Positions 51,277 to 60,500 of a DNA stretch of 64,000 nucleotides are shown here, one piece after another. Below the pieces are notes generated by a model. The model saw only the letters and a list, made by a program, of their open reading frames with translations. It had not been told where the DNA came from and did no database searches. The stretch comes from Legionella septentrionalis. GTDB lineage: Bacteria; Pseudomonadota; Gammaproteobacteria; Legionellales; Legionellaceae. The stretch's first letter is position 1, and each line of letters opens with the position of its first letter. The stretch covers positions 1 through 64,000 of the forward strand of contig NZ_RZGS01000006.1 in NCBI RefSeq assembly GCF_003989745.1, written 5' to 3'. A program made the translations under genes and the position numbers.

Positions 51277-52068
51277 TCATGATTGTTCCAGTTCATTTGC
51301 ACGTTTAAAAGCAGCTTGCATAGCCGTTTCAACGAGAGTATTTAAATTTTGTTGCATGAATATGTCAAGGGCTGCTGCAGTTGTCCCATTCGGTGAAGTC
51401 ACTTGTTCCCTCAATTCAGCTAAAGGTTGTTTTTTTGCCAAAGACAAGCTTACTGCACCTGCAAACGTTTGTAATGTAAACGATTGGGCAGTTTCTGCAG
51501 GAAGCCCAAGACGAACCGCCGCCTGCATCATACTTTCCATAAACAGGAAGATATAGGCAGGACCGCTGCCTGACAGGGCAGTAAATGCATTCATCTGCTG
51601 CTCATCATCAACCCAGGCTGCTAATCCGATTTGCCGAAACAATTCTTCAGCCCATTTTTTTTGTAGAGGAGTCACTCGTGCATTGGCAATCATCGGAGTA
51701 GCGCTTTTAGCCACTGCAGCGGCAACATTCGGCATGGCGCGCACGATGGCCGGTTTGGTGGTTTTACACTGCTTATCGAACCAGGCCAAACTAAGTCCGG
51801 CAGCAATGGAGAGGATTAGGCAACTGGGTGAAAGATGTTCGTTAATTTCTGTTAAGACCGTTTTCATGAGGGCAGGTTTAACCGCCAAAATAAGCACATC
51901 AGCATCGCTTAAAAAAGCCAGATTACTGGGATCGGTTTTTATTTTTGCAGTGGACGTGTTTTGGGGCAGGGAAGGAGCGCTGGCCCGCAATTCATAACTG
52001 CTGTTTCCTGCCAATCCTGCAGCAATAGCTTTCGCCATGTTGCCAAAACCAATAAAAGTTATTTTCAT
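51277..52068 (-). CDS. proC: Pyrroline-5-carboxylate reductase
   Basis: ProC makes proline from pyrroline-5-carboxylate with NAD(P)H. The 263-residue protein has the Rossmann start MKITFIGFGNMAKAIAAGL, PNVAAAVAKSATPM, and the C-terminal signature ALSGSGPAYIFLFMESM with EQVTSPNGTTAAAL. Its start overlaps the yggS stop (ATGA). Confidence 0.97.
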   Translation of the reverse strand: MKITFIGFGNMAKAIAAGLAGNSSYELRASAPSLPQNTSTAKIKTDPSNLAFLSDADVLILAVKPALMKTVLTEINEHLSPSCLILSIAAGLSLAWFDKQCKTTKPAIVRAMPNVAAAVAKSATPMIANARVTPLQKKWAEELFRQIGLAAWVDDEQQMNAFTALSGSGPAYIFLFMESMMQAAVRLGLPAETAQSFTLQTFAGAVSLSLAKKQPLAELREQVTSPNGTTAAALDIFMQQNLNTLVETAMQAAFKRANELEQS

Positions 52069-52745
52069 CGCCGTTCACCGAATATTGCCCTGCCGATGCG
52101 AACCAATGTGCTGCCGGCTTCAATGGCTGCACACAAATCATCGCTCATCCCCATGGAAAGGGTATCCAACTGCACATGCAATTGCTCATTCAACTCATGC
52201 CGCAAGTGGGTTAAACGCATAAAACTTGCATATTGCTGCTCATGAGTTTGCAATGGTTTGGGTATCATCATCAGGCCGCGCAATGTCAAGCGCGGTAAGT
52301 TGAAAACTTGTGCAGCCAGGGTGTGGGCCATTTCCGGCTTGATACCGGATTTTTTCTCATCATCAAAGTTAACTTGCAGGCATATATTGAGCGGTGGCAG
52401 ATGAGGAGGCCGCAAGTTGTTAAGTGCTTCTGCTATTTCATAGCGGCACAAGCTATGCACCCAGGAAAATTGGCTGGCTATCCCCTTGACCTTGTTGCTT
52501 TGTATAGGGCCAATGAAATGCCAGCTGATGGGTAGATGAGCTAATTGCTTAATCTTTAGTTGAGCTTCCTGTAAATAATTTTCGCCAAAATCCCTGATGC
52601 CAGCAGTATAAGCTTCAGCAATTGCAGCAGTCGGATGGCTTTTACTGACAGCCAGTAATTTTACTGCACCTGGTTCTCTGTTGCCCGCCTGTTCTGCCTG
52701 ATGGATGCAAGCTTTAATAATTTGTATACGCTCTGCAATCGTCAT
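52065..52745 (-). CDS. yggS: PLP homeostasis protein YggS
   Basis: The product has 226 residues from MTIAERIQII (ATG 52745), with the PLP-binding lysine in LLAVSKSHPT and family motifs FGENYLQEA, WHFIGPIQSNKV and LSMGMSDDL. YggS (PLPBP/COG0325) is a single-domain alanine-racemase-fold protein that balances pyridoxal phosphate. The yggS-proC-yggT order is classic. The upstream transporter ends 1 nt before it. Confidence 0.95.
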   Translation of the reverse strand: MTIAERIQIIKACIHQAEQAGNREPGAVKLLAVSKSHPTAAIAEAYTAGIRDFGENYLQEAQLKIKQLAHLPISWHFIGPIQSNKVKGIASQFSWVHSLCRYEIAEALNNLRPPHLPPLNICLQVNFDDEKKSGIKPEMAHTLAAQVFNLPRLTLRGLMMIPKPLQTHEQQYASFMRLTHLRHELNEQLHVQLDTLSMGMSDDLCAAIEAGSTLVRIGRAIFGERR

Positions 52746-52746
52746 A

Positions 52747-54033
52747 TTAACCGCATATTGTTTTCCATAAACCATAGAGTATGGCTGAGATGGCGATTAA
52801 TCCTATGAAGGTAACAAATCCATTTTGCAGCGGACGCCGATAGATTTTCATCGCAGGAACCGCAGCAATCGCATACATCGGCATAAGAAACAGGATGATG
52901 GCAATGATTGGTCCGCCCAATGTTTCTATCATGGTGAGGATATTGGGGTTAAACGTTGCAGCCAACCAGCAACTTAAGATAATAAAACCTTCAATCAGGT
53001 ATTGCAAAGGCGTCTTGCCTATCATTTTGCCGCGTGATTGCAATGTTTTGCCAAGGAGGCCATGCAAACCTTCGCTCGCGCCCAAATAGTGGCCAAGGAA
53101 GGATTTGGCGATGGCAATAAAGGCGATCACTGGGGCGACATAAGCTATAAAGGGTGTATGGAAATGGTTGGCGAGGTAAGAGAGGATGGAAATATTTTGC
53201 TGCTTGGCCAAAGCTAAGTCCTGTGAAGATAAGCTAAAAACGCAGCTGAATACAAAAAACATGACGGTGGTAACCATTAAAATATGGCTATTTCTTAAAA
53301 TCCGTGAACTGTTTTTATCGGCTTTTGCCCCAAACAATTGTTTTTGACTGACGGCAAAAGAAGAGATAATAGGGGAGTGGTTGAATGAAAATACCATTAC
53401 CGGGATGACCAGCCACAAAGTCATCAGGAAACCATGTGGATGATGCGTGGTGTTTGCGTGGTGGAAAATTGCACCATTCCAGTGCGGCACGAGGTAAAGT
53501 GATAATAAAATTAAAATACTGAGGAATGGGTATACAAGATAACTCATCGAGCGAATAATGACTTGTTGCCCAAGACGCACGATACCCATCAAACCGAGAA
53601 TGAGCAACAAGGCTAACAAAGCCCTTGGGGGAGCAGAAACACCCAACTGGTTAACGATAAAACTGTTGGTTGTGTTGGTTATAGCCACACTATACATCAG
53701 TAAGATTGGAAAAATTGCAAAAAAATAAAACAGCGTCAGTATTTTTCCGGCAAAGGGACCAAAATGTTCATCCACCACATCGGTAATATCATTTTTTGCC
53801 GCAGAACCGGATAACACAAACCGGCAAAGTGCCTGGTGTGAAAAATAAGTCATCGGGAAAGCTAGAAGGGCCATGATGATTAGCGGCCAGATGCCATGTA
53901 AGCCCGCATCAATGGGGAGAAACAGAGTACCCGCACCTATGGCTGTGCCATATAAGCTGAGCATCCAAACGGTATCTTGTTTCCGCTCTTTTACAATGGG
54001 TGTTTCTTTAGCTAGAGCTACATCTGGCGGCAT
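52747..54033 (-). CDS. HAAAP-family amino-acid transporter (SdaC/TdcC-like)
   Basis: The 428-residue membrane protein has about 11 helices. SLYGTAIGAGTLFLPIDAG is the first-helix signature of the hydroxy/aromatic amino-acid permease family, closest in style to serine (SdaC) and threonine (TdcC) carriers. VFSFNHSPIISSFAVSQ is a second family motif. Legionella lives on serine and other amino acids, which fits. The stop is 1 nt from the yggS start, so it probably leads that operon. Confidence 0.87.
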   Translation of the reverse strand: MPPDVALAKETPIVKERKQDTVWMLSLYGTAIGAGTLFLPIDAGLHGIWPLIIMALLAFPMTYFSHQALCRFVLSGSAAKNDITDVVDEHFGPFAGKILTLFYFFAIFPILLMYSVAITNTTNSFIVNQLGVSAPPRALLALLLILGLMGIVRLGQQVIIRSMSYLVYPFLSILILLSLYLVPHWNGAIFHHANTTHHPHGFLMTLWLVIPVMVFSFNHSPIISSFAVSQKQLFGAKADKNSSRILRNSHILMVTTVMFFVFSCVFSLSSQDLALAKQQNISILSYLANHFHTPFIAYVAPVIAFIAIAKSFLGHYLGASEGLHGLLGKTLQSRGKMIGKTPLQYLIEGFIILSCWLAATFNPNILTMIETLGGPIIAIILFLMPMYAIAAVPAMKIYRRPLQNGFVTFIGLIAISAILYGLWKTICG

Positions 54034-54241
54034 AAACTAATCCTCATCATTTCTGTCTAATAACTATCCTGCTTTAATTGCTCACTCGATATAAGAGTGA
54101 CAAAGATGTTAAGATTTATCACATTCTGTTCTTCTTTCAAAGAGTAGTAGTAGATTATTGATTTGTATTTATACATTATTTTCAATTTAAATACAATATG
54201 TTTCGAAAAAATAGGTAATGTCTGGTCAATAATAGCTTAAC

Positions 54242-54272
54242 TTTGGCATTGATTGAGGGAATCAATGCCAAA
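54242..54272 (-). terminator. Long perfect hairpin after the coiled-coil gene
   Basis: TTTGGCATTGATT (54242-54254) and AATCAATGCCAAA (54260-54272) form a perfect 13-bp stem with a 5-nt loop. It lies 3 nt after the stop of the minus-strand gene. There is no U-run. Its core arm TTGGCATTG is also in the hairpin at 280-308. Confidence 0.6.
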
Positions 54273-54275
54273 TTA

Positions 54276-54959
54276 TTATACTGAAATGGAAGCTTTGGCT
54301 TTCGGCTTTTCCATGGAAAGTTCTATTTCTTTTATAATTCCCGGGAGGAAGGTGTTAACTTTTGCTATTTGAGAATGGGCTATTTGTAACAATTCTTTTT
54401 CTTCTTTTGCTGCACTTTTTTCTTTAAGTTGCGTGACCACTGCTTCTACTATCTTCTGTTGCGATGCGGGCTGCAAGTAAGTTTGTAGAGCCTGGAGATT
54501 ATATACTTGCTCTTGTGGCTCTTTTTCCATGTATTTATCCAATTCCACAAAAAAATTGCTTCTTGCTGCACTTTTAAAGAAAAAATTTCCCTGGTAGCTT
54601 TTATCAATTTTATAGGCAAGTGCACTTTTTACACCTTGTAGCGTTCTTATTTCCTTATTGATTTTCTTGGTTAATTCTTTTAATGGATGTATTTTTTCGG
54701 GGGCTTGCTCCAGATTTTTAAAGGTAGAATGGCTGATTAAATGACTGATGGCTTTCAGCAAAGCGACGTCATGCATGCGTTCGGGATTGGTCGATTCAAA
54801 ACTGTACAGAATTGAGTTTTTACTTTTTTCATAAGAGGAAACAATTGAATTGATGCTGTCTATTTCTTTTTGTACAGTTTCCATAGCGCTCGCCAGCTTA
54901 TTTTTTTCTTTTTTAATTTTTTCCTGTTCTTCCTGTTTTTTTTGTTTAGACAGTCCCAT
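54276..54959 (-). CDS. Coiled-coil cytosolic protein, effector candidate
   Basis: This 227-residue, highly charged helical protein has an N-terminal coiled coil (SKQKKQEEQEKIKKEKNKL) and no signal peptide, membrane helix or enzyme motif. An NLQALQTYLQPASQQKIVEA segment lies near residue 152. The C-terminus (SMEKPKAKASISV) is short, Lys/Ala/Ser-rich and disordered-looking. A good AGGAG site precedes it. The gene sits between the yggS operon and pilT, which are usually neighbours, so it is probably an insertion. A secreted role is inferred only from style and place. Confidence 0.6.
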   Translation of the reverse strand: MGLSKQKKQEEQEKIKKEKNKLASAMETVQKEIDSINSIVSSYEKSKNSILYSFESTNPERMHDVALLKAISHLISHSTFKNLEQAPEKIHPLKELTKKINKEIRTLQGVKSALAYKIDKSYQGNFFFKSAARSNFFVELDKYMEKEPQEQVYNLQALQTYLQPASQQKIVEAVVTQLKEKSAAKEEKELLQIAHSQIAKVNTFLPGIIKEIELSMEKPKAKASISV

Positions 54960-55160
54960 TTTGTTCTCCTTGTTTTTATGGATGCGAGTTTTAAAAATAT
55001 AACAAGAAAGTGATTATTGAAAGCAGAATTGCTCAGCGAAATTATGCATCCATGTTGGCAATGGCATGTTCTTATATTGGGCTTCCTATGTAATCAGTTC
55101 AATTTGAGTGATATTATCGAAGTGAGTAAGTCCAATGCTCGATAACAAGGAAGAAAGAAG

Positions 55161-55452
55161 ATGAAAGTATTTTACGTCTATATGTTGGCAAGTAAGCGCA
55201 ATGGCACTCTATATGTCGGCCTAACCTCAGATCTGATTAAATGGGTTTGGGAGCATAAAAAATAAGATGGTACCAGGATTTACTGCTCGGTATAATGTTC
55301 ATCTGTTGGTCTATTATGAAACGCATTCAATTTATCCAGAAGCTGCTCGATGTGCAAAACGATTTAAAAACTGGTGCAGACAATGGAAAATTAATTTGAT
55401 GGAAGAGCTTAACCCTGAATGGCATGATCTGTATAAAGGAATTTGTTCTTAA
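55161..55452 (+). pseudogene. GIY-YIG endonuclease (UPF0213/YhbQ-like), frameshifted
   Basis: The first frame reads MKVFYVYMLASKRNGTLYVG, then LTSDLIKWVWEHKK and a stop. The second frame, from 55267, continues MVPGFTARYNVHLLVYYETH and ends in NPEWHDLYKGI. Together they make one complete GIY-YIG protein of about 97 residues. Removing one A from the A6 run at 55257-55262 restores EHKNKMVPGF in frame. The expected catalytic Arg (KRVWEHK in relatives) is Trp here, which supports real decay over a sequencing slip. The ribosome-binding site is still present. Confidence 0.88.
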
Positions 55453-55549
55453 TCTAGATTCCTGCAAGCCGAGGCATAGGTTGGGGCAATTGTCAACACG
55501 GCCCCTACTCTAATTACAAAAATTAAGTATTAACAGGATGTTATTGCCC

Positions 55550-56584
55550 ATGGATATTACCGAATTATTAGGTTTTGCAGTAAAAAACAATTCATCCGAT
55601 TTGCATCTATCGGCTGGAATGCCGCCCATGATTCGAGTCGATGGGGACTTGCGTAAGATCAATGTTCCTCCTTTGCAACATAAAGAAGTGATAAAAATCG
55701 TTTATGACATCATGAATGATAAGCAACGCAAAGAATATGAAGAACATTTGGAAACCGATTTTTCTTTTGAGGTTGCCAACCTTGCCCGTTTTCGCGTGAA
55801 TGCATTCAACCAGGCCCGTGGTGCGGCAGCAGTTTTTCGTACTATTCCCTCTAAAATTTTGACTCTGGATGATTTGCAGTTGCCGCCTGTATTTGTGGAA
55901 ATGGCTTCTTACCCCAAGGGGCTGGTTTTGGTAACCGGGCCTACCGGTTCGGGGAAGAGTACCACGTTGGCTGCCATGATCGATTACATTAACAGCAGCC
56001 GCTATGATCATATTCTGACGGTTGAAGATCCGATTGAATTCATTCATCAAAGTAATAAATGCCTGGTGAATCAACGCGAGGTACACCGCGACACCCAGAG
56101 TTTTAGCGCGGCTTTGCGTTCTGCGCTGCGTGAAGACCCTGACATTATTTTGGTTGGAGAGTTGCGCGATTTGGAAACCATACGCCTGGCCATGACTGCT
56201 GCTGAAACCGGCCATCTGGTATTCGGGACTTTGCATACCAATTCCGCCACCAAAACCATAAACCGCATCATTGATGTGTTCCCGGGAGAGGAAAAAGCGA
56301 TGGTGCGCTCCATGCTTTCAGAATCACTGCAAGCCGTGGTCGCGCAAACTTTGCTTAAAAAAACAGGAGGCGGGCGGATTGCTGCTTTGGAAATTATGAT
56401 TTGTAATGCCGCCATCCGCAATTTAATTCGCGAAGATAAAGTCGCGCAAATGTATTCATCCATTCAGACAGGGCAAGCACAGGGAATGATGACTCTGGAT
56501 CAACATTTAACGCAACTGGTCAATGCCAACCTTGTCTCGCGCATCACTGCGAGGGATATTGCCATCAATAAGACCCTCTTTTAA
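55550..56584 (+). CDS. pilT: Type IV pilus retraction ATPase PilT
   Basis: PilT disassembles type IV pili and drives twitching motility and DNA uptake. ATG 55550 (MDITELLGFAVKNNSSDLHL, 344 residues) is preferred over ATG 55538, whose upstream AGG is too close. Walker A GPTGSGKSTTLA, the Asp and His boxes (LTVEDPIEFIH, LVFGTLHTN), Walker B DPDIILVGELRD and the C-terminal AIRNLIRE motif are all present. It normally neighbours yggS, which here is 2.8 kb away. Confidence 0.96.
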   Translation: MDITELLGFAVKNNSSDLHLSAGMPPMIRVDGDLRKINVPPLQHKEVIKIVYDIMNDKQRKEYEEHLETDFSFEVANLARFRVNAFNQARGAAAVFRTIPSKILTLDDLQLPPVFVEMASYPKGLVLVTGPTGSGKSTTLAAMIDYINSSRYDHILTVEDPIEFIHQSNKCLVNQREVHRDTQSFSAALRSALREDPDIILVGELRDLETIRLAMTAAETGHLVFGTLHTNSATKTINRIIDVFPGEEKAMVRSMLSESLQAVVAQTLLKKTGGGRIAALEIMICNAAIRNLIREDKVAQMYSSIQTGQAQGMMTLDQHLTQLVNANLVSRITARDIAINKTLF

Positions 56585-56599
56585 TGGGTAATAACAACT

Positions 56600-56624
56600 C
56601 CGGATGCTTTTATGCAGCATCCGG
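56600..56624. terminator. Terminator between convergent pilT and rph
   Basis: CCGGATGC (56600-56607) pairs with GCATCCGG (56617-56624) around a 9-nt loop. It is 16 nt after the pilT stop and about 50 nt from the rph stop. Confidence 0.65.
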
Positions 56625-56674
56625 TTATGAATTTGGAAATAGTTGAGTTTATTTCACAGAGGAGATTTGTGCCG

Positions 56675-57382
56675 TTAGGCATTGCGTTGCAATTCAATCA
56701 ATTGGCGTATCCCGTGTTCGGCAAGTTGCAGCATGTCGTTAAGCTGATTGCGATTAAAGCTGCCGTCTTCCGCTGTACCTTGAATTTCAATGAAATTGCC
56801 TGCTTCATCCATGACCACATTCATATCGGTTTCAGCCAATACATCTTCAGCATAATCGAGATCAAGGACTGGCTGGCCGCGGTAAATTCCTACTGAAACG
56901 GCCGAAACCAAATGAAAATCGGGGTGTCTTCTTAATTTTTCGCGCGAGACCATCCAGTCTACGGCATCCTTGAGTGCAACACAGGCACCGGTAATGGCGG
57001 CAGTGCGTGTGCCGCCATCAGCCTGAATCACATCGCAATCAAGCGTAATGGTGTTTTCCCCAATAAGCTTTAAATCCAGGCAGGTGCGCAAAGAGCGGCC
57101 GATGAGCCGTTGGATTTCGAGAGTTCTACCGCCTTGTTTACCTTTGCTGGCTTCACGTTCACTGCGGCTGTGCGTGGAGCGGGGCAACATGCCGTATTCA
57201 GCCGTTACCCACCCTTGATTTTTCCCTTTAAGAAACCTTGGCACCCCATCGATTACCGATGCTGTACAAAGTACACGGGTTTGACCAAATTCCACTAACA
57301 CGGAACCTTCCGCATGATTAGTGTAATTGCGGGTTATTTTAATTTCTCTTAATTGATCCGCTTCACGATTGCTGGGACGCAT
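56675..57382 (-). CDS. rph: Ribonuclease PH
   Basis: RNase PH trims tRNA 3' ends by phosphorolysis. The 235-residue protein has [76 protein letters not shown] (in parts: [15 protein letters not shown]) and [18 protein letters not shown]. These cover the phosphate-binding Arg and catalytic Asp regions. The length is standard. Confidence 0.97.
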   Translation of the reverse strand: MRPSNREADQLREIKITRNYTNHAEGSVLVEFGQTRVLCTASVIDGVPRFLKGKNQGWVTAEYGMLPRSTHSRSEREASKGKQGGRTLEIQRLIGRSLRTCLDLKLIGENTITLDCDVIQADGGTRTAAITGACVALKDAVDWMVSREKLRRHPDFHLVSAVSVGIYRGQPVLDLDYAEDVLAETDMNVVMDEAGNFIEIQGTAEDGSFNRNQLNDMLQLAEHGIRQLIELQRNA

Positions 57383-57541
57383 ATTGATCCTTGATAAAAA
57401 TGAATGAGTATATCTTATTTAAGTATTACTTTACGAGATAAAAGAGAAGCTGCCATTACAGGGAAATACATAACTGCAACCGAAGGCACAATCTTTGCTT
57501 GTTTGTATGCTGGCGGAAGATTATGTATTTGCCTGGCAGGG

Positions 57542-57567
57542 ATGGGTCAGGCGATCGCCTAACCCAT
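57542..57567. repeat. Near-perfect 26-bp palindrome centred on GCGATCGC
   Basis: The two 13-base halves (ATGGGTCAGGCGA and TCGCCTAACCCAT) are complementary except at one position. It lies 10 nt past the stop codon of the giant SecA-like gene, so its RNA would fold at the 3' end. No U-run follows. Confidence 0.55.
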
Positions 57568-57576
57568 ATTACTTTC

Positions 57577-60500
57577 TTAATGTGCACCCAAGGAATTTCC
57601 TAAACGAGAGCCGCTGCTGGGTTCGTTCACATCAATAAAACATTCCACATTGGTAACAAGATATTGCAGATGTTTTGGAACCGCAGCTTTATGGGTATTC
57701 CATCCTTTCCTGAATTCCTCCAGCTGGGTTAAATTCATCGATTTAAGATAGGTTGCTACCTCGGCTGGCTCCCGATTAGCCAAAAGGAAGCTTTTCATTT
57801 TATGGTCATCAGGCAAGCGTTGCAGCAGCATATCCACCTGAGTATCCATTTGGCCATCGATAAAAGTCTTTAGTTGTGCTTTATCAGCCATACTGATGCC
57901 TTCCAACTCGACGTATTGTTTCACCACATGCAGCACCATTTGTACGGAAATGTCATAAAGACGGCTGTATCCTTTTTTATGGTGCCGGGTGTTTTTATCT
58001 GCTTCCAAAAGCATTTTCTGCGCCTCACCGAGTGTTTGCAAAAGACCCATTAAATATTGTTGCGCCGATTTTCCTGCTGTATTGCTGGCTGCCCCTTCCA
58101 TGGCATTAAAAAACATTTCGGCAGCAGCGCGTCTTTGCAGGCTTACCCACCACTCACCAGCATAAGCGAGTCTTTTATCATGAAAGAAAGAAATTTGCGC
58201 TTTGGAAATTTCTTCGGAAAGCTGCGTATCATCTGCTGCCAGATTCTCAGAGCTTACATAAGCCATTTCCTTGGTAAATTCAATGACCTTATGATAGCTT
58301 GCGCTCAAAGCGCTGCGCCGCTGTGCTGCATTTTTAGTCAATTCAGGGACGGTCACAATGGATTTGGCAAGTTTTTCATAAGCGGCAAAACACGCGTCGC
58401 TGAAAGCTTTGCCAAGATCCAAAACACCCTGGACCAGAAGCTGCATCAAATTTTGGCGTTCGTAGCGTTGACTATTAAATTTGCCAAAATATCTATTCCA
58501 CATGCTGTGGTCTTGCAAGTTCTGATTTAAAATTTGCGCAATTTCAATCGTTTTGATCGAACGGTTTAACGCTTCTACAGAATGGATTCTTTTATCAAAA
58601 TAAGCGGTAAATAGCCCATTCATTGTTTCACCGGGGAACGCTTTATCTTTTACCGCAGTAAAAAAGGCATTATAGGATGCAACTGTTTTTTCGCCTTTAT
58701 CCTCTTCATCCAGGAATTTAGGAAGCACTGTTTTCGCCAGATCAGGATATTTTTTACTGAAATTAGACATATTCTGCATCATGGCTACGCATTGTTCCGC
58801 CTGTTGCGATGTCAAGCGGTTGGAAGCAACTGCTTCATAAATCCCGGCAGTACCTTCTTTGCCCAAAGCTGGCATTTTTTGCTGGGTTTTAGCTATCCCC
58901 GCCAAATGCTCTTGCAGTTGAGATGCATCGGCTATTTTTTTAGCTTCAAAGGCAGCCCATACCTGCGTCATCGTGCCATCGTCAATATTTGCTGCCAGCC
59001 CCAGTAATTGCGACACTTTCTGAGGTTGTTGCAGCATTTCAGGTGTTTGACTCAGCGCCTTAACCTGCTGGATGGATTCTATGGTTAACGTCGGATATTG
59101 CGCACACAACTCAAAGAATTGTTTATTTTTTTCCGGTGCTTTTTTACAGAATTGCGCGAGCAAATCATCGTAACGGTCATCATGTTCTAATTGCGAGTAA
59201 TCGCGGGCTGACACAATTAAATTGTAGCGTGAAGCCAGTTTATTAAATGTTTCAGCGGCTTCGCCAATTTCTTTTAGACCGCGCGCAATATCGCCCGGGT
59301 TGGTTTTACTGCCGGTTATTTTTAAGTTGGCAAGAATATAACTGACCGGAATATAAGGCGGTAAGCCAACTAAAGGCAGGAAGCATTTTTCGCGGAAATG
59401 CTCGGTTTTACTCATGGTTTCCAGGAAGGTAATAAGCGCCTCAACATCTTTCTTGGTAACCGGGTGCCTTTGTGCCAGGAAATCCCAGAACTGGCCTGTT
59501 TCCTTTTCATTCAAACCTGCGAAACCATAGGGTTGTGTTGGCAGGAAATAATCTTGAGTACGATTATGCGAGCTGCCCAATACGGCCTGGAATATAGGCC
59601 GCACCGCTTCCACTTTCTCAGTAAGCAACTGCTCCTTATTCCTGGCCAAATAGTCTCTTAATTCCTGCAGGCGATACCCTTGGTTCCTGGCTCCATGTTT
59701 CGTGTAATGATTAATATTGTCGATAAGCTCATGCAAATCCTGGCCAAGAATATTGGCTGACAAGACTTCTGTCGCATTCTTATCCTTTGCAAATACTTCC
59801 GCAATATTGCTCGCCAACTTATCGTCAAAATCTTCCCAAAACTCCTCGCGAATGACCCTGCATAAATTTTCAATTAAAACCAGGGTGCTGCGCGCAGGTA
59901 CTGTCTTTTCCAAATCAAGGTCAAATTCCTCCTCAATATTGAAATATTGAGTGGTGGCTATGGCGCCAACCAGCATGAGCAGGCGATCGTATTTCTTGAT
60001 ATCTTCTACAGCCATATCGCTGGGGTGATCATCCTTGAATGCTTCTGCCTTGAAAAAGCGCGTGAAGCATTTTAGATAATTGCCATAATCCTGATGTCCC
60101 TGGAGGGAATGCAGCAGTTGAATGCTCGTACCTAAAGCCTTCGTAGAGACTAGAAAGAGCTGGGGCATTGGCTCTTTGCTTTCGGTACGGAGGTTTCTTA
60201 ACGTCTGGAAGAGCTGGATTCTCTGCTCGCTTCGTTGCTCCGAGCCATAACTTGCTCCATACAAAACGTCATAGAATTTATCCAAATCCTCATACACATA
60301 TTGAATGACCTCTTCATTAATCCTCTCGGCGCCATGGTCAAAATAATGAATATCAGCACCTGCTACCCACAATTGATAAAATGCCACTGCTTTTTTCAAC
60401 TCGTGGTTTTTGGGCTTGCTGGCTTGAATTTCTCCTTTTGCTTGCGGTGTTATTTGCAGTTCTGGATGTAAATAATTCTTGATGTCGTTAAATAAAGTGC

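Noticed and set aside
55607-56236. 209-codon minus-strand frame opposite pilT
   Set aside because: Mirror frame of a strongly conserved gene; composition is not protein-like.
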